This document shows, in pieces, positions 37,201 through 49,200 of a stretch of DNA of 64,000 bases. Each line of letters opens with the position of its first letter. Position 1 is the stretch's first letter. This stretch comes from Trichopria drosophilae. Taxonomy: Eukaryota > Arthropoda > Insecta > Hymenoptera > Diapriidae. Where the stretch lies: assembly GCA_030407085.1 (NCBI GenBank), contig CM059587.1, forward strand, positions 99,071,001 to 99,135,000. The letters run 5' to 3'. The position numbers and the translations under genes were made by a program. The notes beneath the pieces were generated by a model that had not been told where the DNA came from, made no database searches, and saw nothing but the letters and a program-made list of their open reading frames with translations.

Positions 37201-40200
37201 AAGTTTGGGAAAAACGAGAGATAGTAATATTCTTAGATAATAGTATGAATTAAGTAGTTAATATATTCGAATTATATTAGGAGTTGTGATTTTTGGTCTT
37301 TGCTAAATACAGTAGTACTTCTCTTATTCTATTTCCTCTTATTCTAACTCCTTCTCACACTCTAATTCCTCTTATTCTAATTCCACTTATTCTAACTCCT
37401 TATCGTATTCTAATTCCTCTTATTCTAATTCCACTTATTCTAACTCCTTCTCTTATTCTAACTCCTTCTCTTATTCTAATTCCTCTTATTCTCACTCCTT
37501 CTCTTATTCTAATTCCTCTTATTCTAACTCCTTCTCTTATTCTAATTCCTCTTATTCTAACTCCTTCTCACATTCTAATTCCTCTTATTCTAACTCCTTC
37601 TCACATTCTAAATCCTCTTATTCTAATTCCTCTTATTGTAACTCCTTCTCTTATTCTAATTCCTCTTATTCTAACTCCTTCTCTTATTCTAATTCCTCTT
37701 ATTCTCACTCCTTCTCTTATTCTAATTCCTCTTATTCTAACTCCTTCTCTTATTCTAATTCCTCTTATTCTAACTCCTTCTCACATTCTAATTCCTCTTA
37801 TTCTAACTCCTTCTCTTATTCTAATTCCTCTTATTCTCACTCCTTCTCTTATTCTAATTCCTCTTATTCTAACTCCTTCTCACATTCTAATTCCTCTTAT
37901 TCTAACTCCTTCTCACATTCTAAAGCCTCTTATTCTAATTCCTTCTCTTATTCTAATTCCTCTTATTCTAATTCCACTTATTCTAACTCCTTCTCTAATT
38001 CTAATTCCTCTTATTCTAACTCCTTGTATTATTCTAATTCCTCTTATTCTAACTCCTTCTCTCATTCTAATTCCTCTTATTCTAACTCCTTCTCTTATTC
38101 TGACTCCTTCTATTATTCTAACTCCTTCTCTTATTCTAATTCCTCTTATTCTGACTCCTTGTATTATTCTAATTCCTTCTCTTATTCTAATTCCTCTTAT
38201 TATAACTTCTTCTCTTATTCTAATTCCTCTTATTGTAACTCCTTCTCTTATTCTCACTCCTTCTCTAATTCTAATTCCTCTTATTCTAACTCCTTCTCTT
38301 ATTCTAATTCCTCTTATTCTAACTCATTCTCACATTCTAACTCCTCTTATTCTAACTCCTTCTCACATTCTAAATCCTCTTATTCTAATTCCTTCTCTTA
38401 TTGTAACTCCTTCTCTTATTCTAATTCCTCTTATTCTCACTCCTTCTCTTATTCTAATTCCTCTTATTCTAACTCCTTCTCACATTCTAATTCCTCTTAT
38501 TCTAACTCATTCTCTTATTCTAATTCCTCTTATTCTAACTCCTTCTCTCATTCTAATTCCTCTTATTCTAACTCCTTCTCTTATTCTGACTCCTTCTATT
38601 ATTCTAACTCCTTCTCACATTCTAAATCCTCTTATTCTAATTCCTCTTATTGTAACTCCTTCTCTTATTCTAATTCCTCTTATTCTAACTCCTTCTCACA
38701 TTCTAATTCCTCTTATTCTAACTCCTTCTCACATTCTAAATCCTCTTATTGTAACTCCTCTTATTCTAACTCCTTCTCTTATTCTAACTCCTTCTCACAT
38801 TCTAATTCCTCTTATTCTAACTCCTTCTCTCATTCTAATTCCTCTTATTCTAACTCCTTCTCTTATTCTAATTCCTCTTATTATAACTTCTTCTCTTATT
38901 CTAATTCCTCTTATTGTAACTCCTTCTCTCATTCTAATTCCTCTTATTCTAACTCCTTCTATTATTCTAACTCCTCTTCTTCTAATTCCTCTTATCCTAA
39001 CTCCTTGTATTATTCTAATTCCTCTTATTCTAACTCCTTCTCTCATTCTAATTCCTCTTATTCTAACTCCTTCTCTTGTTCTAACTCCTTTTATTATTCT
39101 AACTCCTTCTCTTATTCTAATTCCTCTTATTCTAACTCCTTGTATTATTCTAATTCCTCTTATTCTAACTCCTTCTCTTATTCTAATTGTTTCACTCCCT
39201 CTTATCTAATTTCATGCAACATAACCTAAAAAAATTCTATAAAAACAAAAACATTTAAGAATAAGTTAGTTCGGTTATCTCTCTAATAAATAATATTGTG
39301 TAAATTATCATTGATGTAAAAACCCCTCACAAGATCCTAAAAAAAGTGCAAACGTTTTTGGCGGCAAATTAAAATACGAGAAGGAGACGTCATCTTGCCT
39401 GTCTGGACAAATTAGAATAAGAGAAGGGCTACTGTATGTGGAGCTTTAGCTGTCTGTATTAACCTATAAATTGAACTGAATAGCGGTTCAAAATAGTGTA
39501 GAATGTCCTGAACTTCGAAAAGTTATGTCCTTTAGTCGAGTTCTAATAAGTTCTTGGAATAATATTTAGTCGAAGACCAAAGTTCTTTCAATCTTAAACT
39601 ACGCTTCTTTTATATGGTCATGAAAGTGATTGAAAAAATCAATTTTTACTTTCGAGTGGATTCTTGTAGAATGTTGAAAAATAAATATACATGTTTTGTT
39701 TTAAACGACACGAATCTGGTCCACAAGTCACTTAAAATTTGAATTTTTAATAAAAAAGTGGATTTCTTCATTTTTTTTTTCGTGATTTCGAAATTTTTGC
39801 TTAAAATTCTACCAAAAACAAGTTTTTAATTATTGACTCCTGAAGAGGGACCCGAGAGGTCCGAAACGTTGAGTCTTTTAAAGTTAATTTTTATTTTTTT
39901 GTATGTATTTTTTAAAGAGTTTTAAGTTCTATTTATTATTTAAAAAAAAAAATTTTTTTGTATGTTTTTAATTTTAAATAAAGTCTTATTTTTAAAAAGT
40001 GATAGTGTCTTTTAATTTATGAAGAAGGAAGAAAGAAGAAACTTTTAATTTTTTGTTCAAATGGTAGACAGAGCCCATAAAATTTATATCTACCAAATCT
40101 CTTTTTCTTAAATTGAGCAACTTTTTATGAGCTATTAACCATTCAAAATCATTGAAACACATTTTCTCATTGAAATTCATTGCGGAAGCTAAGAAAACGA

Positions 40201-43200
40201 ATTTAGAAGTGATGCAGTGAATGAATTTCAATGGATCTTCAATCAATTTTCGTTTCCTAGGATATTAACATTATCATATTTGTTCTCTAAAATATTCTGT
40301 ACGAAAAAAATTGTTAAAAAACATAAAAACCAAAACATCGATCGGCATCAGTGCAGTTTCAAAAGTAAACAAAAAGAACAACAAATGATATTGAAAAGGG
40401 CAAATAATTATTATTACTTTAGTTATCGTCGGTTTTTCGTGAGAAGCAATTTATTCATAGTGTTGAAATTAAATCATTCTCCAAGCCATAGTGAATATCC
40501 TGAGCATGTATTTTGTGCTTGCGCAAACAGAAAAGATTGATAAGAATTAAAAGTGCACTTTTGACAAAAGTAGTGCCACTATTAAAAATTAAAGTTATTA
40601 ATAAATTACCGAATGTGTTGTGCAATGCATGCAAAAAAAAAGTTCAATGTCAGATTATTCAGTATTCATAGGACCATCTATGCAAACCAGATCACAAAAC
40701 AATACTGCCATACTGAATGGAAAAAGCCGTAACTGCATTCGGTAGAATTAACGAAAAACAGCAAAACATTTTTTGTTTAACTGCAAAATTTTCTTCTTAA
40801 CTCGATTTTACTGAGACACTTATTGCTAAACATTATGTAACAGTGAATTCACGATAAACAATAAACAACAAATTAAATTTTAACTTTTGTTGCATAGCAA
40901 CAATAAGGAGTAATATTATTTATTTTCGTGTATTTGAACCGTAACCCCAAGCAAATATCTAATAAGAATTAAACAAATTAAATTTATTGAAAATTGACAG
41001 TTGCAGTGTCCTGACAAACATTTTCTGGATTTAAAAGATTTTAAAAGCAGTATCTTGAATCAATCGATGTGCGATTTAACATTCATTTGTTTTGTAAAGC
41101 TTTTACCGCAAAAATTCATTTTATTCTTGTTTTCTATTATTTATTAAATTTACGGGACGAGCCCTTTGCGTACAAAATATAAAGATGTAGATAGAGAGCA
41201 CAATTTAAAATTAATACAAAATATAGTAATATAACTAACTAATATAAATTTAAAATCGAAAAAATCGAATAAAATAAAATTATTATTAACTAATATAAAA
41301 GATAGTAAAATTAAACTAGTAAGCTAAAGACACTCAGTTACTAAATAATAAGTATATAAGATTATAAGATTATAGGAAGGCTTGTGTTTATAGTGGCTAT
41401 ACAGATTTCGCATAGTTTTTGAACTGATTTAGTATAACCTATTATGTTTATATAAATAAGTAAGTAAGTGTATAGATATTTAAATTCACCACTTATTTTA
41501 CTTAATTTGTTACTAAATTTTAATTGATAAATTATATTAAATATTTTTAAACAATATTGATCAAAAGCGTCAGTTAATTTAAGTAAAGTTTAAATTTATA
41601 TGCATTTTAAATGTATTACTTCAAGAGGAACCCTATAAATTACAAACATAATTTTAATATTTTTATCCTGTTACTTTTATAAACTTACTTGCTAGTTAAT
41701 ATAATAATGAGTTCATATATATGCAAGCCAAATATTTCTTTTAGAATTTCAGAGTTATTCTTGCAATTAAACAGTTTATGTCAACTGAAAAAAAAAAAAT
41801 TAAATAAATCATTTTTAATAAATTAATTAATAATTCTCTATTTATTTATTCATGATATAATATGAAACCAAGCAATGTTTACTGTTTTGGTAATGCTGAA
41901 TATTAGAAGAAACTTTGGAAAAATTAGAAATAAATTACACTTTTTTAAAACACATAAAATTCGGATATCTGCACAATAATTTAAGGGGATGCTTTACTAA
42001 AAATGAAAAAATACACAATTTAAAATAATATTTTATCCTACTTGTATACCGTATGTATCTTGTAATATTATAGTTGACAAATTTGAGCATTTTTAATCCA
42101 TTATTTATCGAGATATGTAAAAAAATAAGGTACTCTTTAATTATATTATTTTAAAATGAAACGCTATATGTTATGAGAAGACACGAGAATGATTTAATAA
42201 AATAAATAGAATAAACATAAAATAAGAAAACTATTTTTACTAACCACATACTTTAAACGTATCCTATGATTACAACTTTGTAATAAATTAATAAATTATT
42301 AAATATTTCATGCAATTTTAAAATTGTCAAATAAAAAATTGGTAAATAAAAAAGTTACCACTCGGAATACACAAATTTCTGTTGCACAAGGAAAAAGTAA
42401 ACCTTTGAAATTAATATTTAAGCTATAAAAAAGTGATGAAAAATCGATTAAATATGAGTTTTAGACAAGTAAAATCTGTCGCAGCGTCATTACGATCGGC
42501 AAACGAAGTATCGAAATTTATTTGAACCTATGTTAGAATAAAAGCTGGTTGCAAAAAATAATACTCTTAATCAATTTTTTTAAATCAAATCTGTTAAATG
42601 GGATAATACTAAAAACAAAATGACAACTTTGCAACAAGAAATCGTTTACTGTACGAACGTGAATGGCTTATTTGTAATTTTCGAGATAAATGCGAAAAAA
42701 AGTTTAAAAAGTCTCCTTTTTGGTTGGTTTTTCAAGATGGCGGCCACAATATAGTCGAGCGTCAATTGCTATCATCATACAGTGGGACCTCTCTTACTCT
42801 AACTAGAAAAGTTTTTCAAGATGGCGCCGACCTTTCTTATTCTAATTTTCCCCTTACCCCCACTCACGAGCTTGTACGTATCGATATTAGCGTCGCGATA
42901 TTTTAGAGTGCTTCAGAGTCGCTTTTCGCGCGGTGGTAGGAGAAGACTTGAGGTGAAGCGATTAGAATAAGAGAGACTGAATAATTAGAATAAGAAGGAT
43001 AATTTGAATAAGAGAGGTCCTACTGTATTTGTATTCAAGAGGAAAAAAATACATCGAAAATGATTACTATTGTTTCGAACATGCAGCTTTTCCCAAGATT
43101 GCCTAAATTAATTTTCGTTTCTGACCTGTAACTCTTACGACATTAGAATCACGCAAGAAGATAATTGCTCTTAAAGAAATTTACAATAAAATAGTCTGTG

Positions 43201-46200
43201 GATAAAAGTAACAATCGTCCGGTTTTGTGGATTTTACCATATGGTCACGCTACTAAGATATGAGCGTGCTAAGTTGGAATCTGTCCATAAGTTTGTACGT
43301 TATTAAACGATGTAAAATTAACGTACAGTTTGGTTTCTGATAAATTTGATTCACTTGAGATATAGTAACTAGAGATACATTCATTAATTCTAGAACTTTT
43401 TAGCATTTTATTATTTTCGGATTTGAAATTTCTAGAAATAACACAGGTATAAAAATCGCAAGTAGAAATCAAAGAAAATTTTTCTGCTTGCAGCACGGCA
43501 TTGTTTTTCGTTGGAAGATTTCGTGCTCCACATCGCCATACCATCATTAGTAAAAGCCTGCAACGAAGGTAGAGGTGACGCAGATAGTGAAGCAGAAGCA
43601 GGTGGACGTCTAACGTGTCATCTGCTCCTGCGATTGTTCAAAACAATCGAGACACCGCAACCAGCATTGTATTCAGTTAGCACCAGCCCTCATCCATTGC
43701 CGAACGGAAATACTCGTTGTTATAATATAAAGTTGAGTTGCGACCGCCATCTTCTGGCAGCTGCCCACAACAATATCAGAGTTGGTCCGGTGTTAGCTAT
43801 TCTGAAGGCAATCCTCGTAGTCGGAGATGCCACCGCATGTAAACAGTCCCAAAAGAAGTCTGATATTTCCCTGATGCACGTGGGCAAGGGTGGTCCGGGT
43901 AGTGTAGGAAGTCTTGGAGTCGGTGGAGTTGGTGTTGGAAGCAGTGGTCCAGGAGAACTGTCCATCAGCCACATACTCGGTACTAGCGACATCCTCAGTG
44001 GTGGCGATGGCCTTGGACTCGACCTGGTGATGTCAGCAACGGCCGCTAATTCGTGTATGAATACGGAAAACGTAAAAGGATTGTCGGAATTCGCGCAACA
44101 TGTACTAAGGCAGATTTGCAGCCAGGAATGGGTGCTAGAAAGGTGCTTACAAAATCCCGAAGAACTCTGCCATCCGGATCATCTTCTGGACAACATGTTG
44201 ACCCCTAGGCAGGCACAAGGGTTGCTGCACATGATTTGCTACCCGGATACACCCCCCGACGCTTTCCTTGATCAAAAGGCACATATCACCAATTGTCTGG
44301 AGAATCTGGAGCAATGGAGCTTGAGAATGTCGTGGTTAGACCTACAATTGATGTATAAGCAATTCCAACCGTCGTCTAATGAATTATCCCAGTGGTTGGA
44401 CACCGTGGCCAAGGCAGCTATCGACGTTTTCCAGTTAAATAGCGCATCGACGACGTCAAGGACGATTCCGAAGAAAGAAAAGAAACCAAATTCGATTTGG
44501 TTGGTGGCACCATTAGTGTCGAAATTGCCGAGCGCTGTGCAAGGACGTGTACTTAAAGTAGCCGGACAAGTCCTGGAGTCCGGTAACTGGTTTAAAGTGA
44601 CGAGCAGGGATCGAGGGAAATTGAAATCGCCGTCCATGTTCAATCATCAGCCATTCTTGTCACTGGTGCTCACGTGCTTGAAAGGTCAGGATGATCAACG
44701 AGAAGGTCTCCTGACTTCCCTCCATTCTCAACTCACCCAGTTCCTGAACGCTAGCAAGGAGGAGAAGCACGTTGGCGCGGATGATCCGAAGACGAGGGAG
44801 CTGGTGCAGGATGCGCTGCAGTTAAGGTTTAGTCTCGTGGGTGGGGTTTTCGATACCATCCAAAGGAACATCACCGTGACGACAGACTGGGCTTTGTTGC
44901 TGGTACAACTGGTCAGCTACGGTGTTATCGATCTCAGTAACAATGCTGAGCTATTTACGACGGTGATCGATATGCTGGCGACGCTCATACATTCCACTCT
45001 CGTGTCCGACTTACAAACGGAAAAGGACGAGAATAAAAAGCATTATCAAAATTTAATGAAGAAACTGAAGAAGGAACTCGGGGATAGGACATCACACAGC
45101 ATTCAGTACGTCAGGCAGTTACTGCCGTTGCCGAAACTTACGACGGAGGTTATCGCATGCGAACCTATCGGCTGCTTGACGGACACGAAAGGCAACAAGT
45201 TCTCCGGATATGATAGCATCGACAAGAAACAGGTATGTCGAAGTGTTTATTTATATTAAGTAAATATTTTACAAATTCGAAGATACGAGTCGGGAATTGA
45301 ATCGACTCATGGTCGCTGCTGTACTGCTGCTCCTACATTTCATACACAAATGTGAAGTATAACGCCATCTATAAGATTCGGCTTCGTAGCTCAGGCGGTA
45401 GCGTACTGGACTACGAAGTCGTAGGTCGTGAGTTCGATCCCCGGCTGGGCAATTTTTCGAAATTGTTTTCAGGCAGCAGTTCGCTATGTGTAAGACGAAC
45501 CACGCTGTCTGTTTGGCATTTTCGAGGTATTGTCTTCAGTCGAAAATCGAGCCATGGCCGATGCTGTACTTAATGTGGGTTTCTGCAGTTTCCTACATTC
45601 TCGACAAATGCGAGTATGGCGCCATCTAAGACGACCTGCAGCTCCCGCAATGGTACTCGCCTGTACCCGGACAAGCTCCCTGGGAGCTTTTGGGACACCT
45701 CGATCGAGGTGGAAGGTAGAGGAAATAAATAAATAAAAAAAAAAAAATAAAAATCTCTTAAGACGGTCTGTAGATCTCGTAATTTGCAGAATCAAGTACA
45801 GCGGTCCCCCCAATATTTGCGTCGTCCGTCTTGTCTGTATTTTTCTAACCCTCCTAATAGTTGCCTATTGAGGGGAAGACAGTTTCCCCCACTCCACCGA
45901 CAGTTATAGAACGCGCATGCGTCGACAAGAAGAAATCAGTTTAATCTTTCCTACATCGCGCATGCGTGATGTCGCCACAGAATCACGGCTCCGTGAGAAG
46001 TGGTGGGGAACAGCAATCGAGGGATGAGGCAAATATTGGGATGGATCTAGTGGCAGATATTAGGAGGTAGCAAATATTGGGGTGGACTACTGCATATGAA
46101 ACTCGGTAAAAAGATTTTAAAAAAGTTATTCAGTACGACCAACAAAAATTTAACAAATGTTAGATTAGAACAAAATTTATTATTGAGATCGTTGATTACG

Positions 46201-49200
46201 GAGACTAAAACATAACCTCTTCAATTATAACATAACTCGTTATTTCGTTTACTTAGTTAACCCATTAACTCTCAGTCGAACGAAAAATTGTTGTTGAATT
46301 TGATGTTATTGTTTTGTATGAAAAAGGCACTTAAAAAATCGGCATAAGCCATTTCTAACGTAAAATGTATCGCAATTTCAGAATCTGCGGTCAGAATTTG
46401 TTAATAATAAATGCTGAAAAAGTTATAAACAATTTTTTCCCAAAAACTCGATTTTTTCAAGGAAAAAATTTCTTTTTATCTATGACTTAAGGTGGAAAAC
46501 GACAGAGGACTCCCCAAAAACGCCTAAAATATCACGTTCATGTACCCTGAGCTACAAGATTATATTCATACTCATTCCAAATTTCAAAATGGCGGACCAC
46601 AACATGGCGTCGAAGCCTCAAAAAATGATCGACTAACGTAGCGCCCGAGTTTCTAATAATGATTGAAATCGTTTGAAATTTGTTACTCGAGGGTTTTTGC
46701 GGTCGCTGATTACGAATTTGAAGGTAGTTTTAATAAATTCAAAATGGCGGATCCAATATGGCGGTGGAATCTTTTGGAATTGAATAAAACCATCCTTAGT
46801 TTCTCAGCGTTTAGATATTTCTCACCCTTCGCCTTGTATTGGACTTCGGAATGTAGTACATTCCAGTAAAGTCCAATATTCTGCTACAAAATCATTATTT
46901 TGACTGCTGTTTTATATTTTTCTGCTTGAATTATGAAACTATAACCCTGTGAAGCACGGTGGTCCTCTCAGGGACCAACTTTTCTGCTGGATAATTTCAT
47001 TTATAAAAATTCAATTTTGAGGTATTTCAAAATATTGATTGGTTCTTCTAGTACCTAAGGCATTTGTCAACATTATTATACCACCAATATTCAAATTTCA
47101 TTTGTTAAAAATATTATAAATAAACAAACACTAAAAAAATGCAGTTTAAAAAAAAAAAACGTTTTCCAGCTTATTTCAGTTTAGATTTTCATGGCAATTT
47201 TTACTAAGGGGGGTATGGTTGTTGATGACGAATCCGGGGTCAGATTTCCAAAATTCAAAATGGCGAATTCAAAATGGCTGTACAGAAATTTAAAAAATAA
47301 CGTGTATTTATGGTTGAAAACGTTTATTCGGAGATTTTTGGCGCCCGGAAATACGTATATGTAATACATTTAAAATTTTGAAAATTCTGAGATGGCGGAT
47401 TCATCTCGATCAAGTAACCTTTTTTTTTAATTTGGTCCTCAATCTTGGATCCGCCATTTTGAATTTTGAAAATCTGAGGTCATATTCGGAATGAGTGACC
47501 CCGAAAACTCCCAAGTACCTAGTTTCATCTCGATCAAGCAACTTTTTCCTAATTTGTTCGCTATCTTGGATCCGCCATTTTGAATTTTGAAAATCTGATC
47601 AAATACACTTCGAATTCAATTTCAGCGACCCGAAAAGCATAATGGAAACGTGGTATGCCTTCCAGGACAGAATATTTCTTTATTTTCGTATTTTATGGTA
47701 GATTTTTAGATTTCATTTTGAGGTTATGTTAAGAACTTAACGTGAATGGGCTTCGAATATGGTTTCAACGTCCCAAAAAACATAGCAGAAACTTATTTTA
47801 GCATTTCAAGGGCGAATTATAAAATTACTTTAGGTTTTCTGAGGTTAAGTTAAAAACCTGACCTGATCGAGTTAAATGAGCTTCGGATTCGGATTCAGCG
47901 ATCCAAAAAACACGTTATAGGCATAGTCTGACCTCCAGATCCGGACTTTCTTTTTGTTTTGTGGGGCTGTGTGATAATCATAAGAAAACTCGTTATTTTC
48001 ACCGTTTCCCAGCCGCCATATTGAATCCGCCATTACTTTAGACCGTAAAATCCCGGAAAAAGACTGGAGATATTTAATGTAACAAAATTTTACACTTTGA
48101 TGAAAAAAAGTTCGTGTAACATTGACATATATCAGAATTATTCCAAAAAACATGTATTTTTTCGAAATTTTCACATATTTCCGCCATTTTTAAAAAGGTA
48201 AGCGATATAAAGCTAAAAAAAATTCTTTTTGTACGTATCGTTTTAGTAAAGGAACAATTTTTTATGAAAATCAGTGTAGGGAGTGATTTTGGGTAGCAGA
48301 TTACGAATTCGTTATCGAAATTTAAAAATTCAAAATGTCGGATCCCAAATGGCAGAGGAAAATTTTCTTGGACTTTTATGAAATTTTATTTCAGACTGTT
48401 TTAGGGATCACAGATTATGAATCCGTTGTCCGATTTTTAAAATGCAAAAAGGTGGATCTAAAAATTTAAAGGTCAAATTTTCGTAATTATGGCTCCGTAT
48501 TGCAGCCGCCATTTTGAATTTTTAATCGGACGTCGCGTCTTCATAAAGCACAATTCGACAAAAGCGCGATTCGATTGGATGACGCCTTCATATAGAAAAA
48601 TAACTGTTTTAAACAAGTTTTTAAGTTTTTCCTCTTTAAGACGCTATATAGAAAAAACGGCTAAATTTATAAGAAAATGTCGGTCAGATTCGAAAAGAAC
48701 ACACTCAAAAACTGTAGGTGTCGTGCAGTTTCATCGAAGAGTTAATGGGTTAATCAAATCGTGACAAATATAAGATAGTCATGTATTCATAAAAATCCTT
48801 TTCTAACAAAACTGTACAGCAAATGATACTTATAATACTCCAGGTTTTGTGTCGAGGCCGCATCTAACCGTAAATTACTAAAATTTAATGAAATTTAAGA
48901 AACTGTTTCTTAGTGTGATGTCCAGGAATTAAGATGATATATGTTTTGAAGGGATTGCAAGTGTGCAACACACAACGGGTTTCGGCATGGGAACTGTTGG
49001 AAGGAAGCAAGAACCCAGCTCCGTTATCTTGGTCATGGTTCCGAGCAGTCAGGATTGAACGGAAACCTCTTACGTATCAAAACGCCCAGAAGCTCCTGCG
49101 ATATCATACGCACAGTCAAATCAGGCCTGCCTCGCACTACTTGGATCCGCCACCTCTTCCACCGGAGGACCTGGAACCGGACAAGAAGGACATGGACCCG

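Noticed and set aside
36568..37253. MED12 exon 4 continuing to the stop at 37,253
   Set aside because: A GTAAGT donor at 37,162 joins in phase to the [13 protein letters not shown] sequence at 43,494; the extra 30 codons have no family counterpart.
37310..39195. CRISPR array
   Set aside because: Repeats are directly contiguous with no unique spacers, in a eukaryotic intron.
37293..39209. 638-codon plus-strand frame of repeated [15 protein letters not shown] residues
   Set aside because: It is the stop-free reading of the 33-bp minisatellite; 33 is 11 codons, so several frames stay open. It lies inside a MITE in a MED12 intron.
38024..39229. 401-codon serine/tyrosine-rich frame
   Set aside because: Another frame of the same minisatellite, with no start context or splice partner.
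45380..45450. Functional tRNA-Arg gene
   Set aside because: A and B boxes are intact, but mismatches in three stems and the attached repeated body with A-rich tail mark it as a SINE head.
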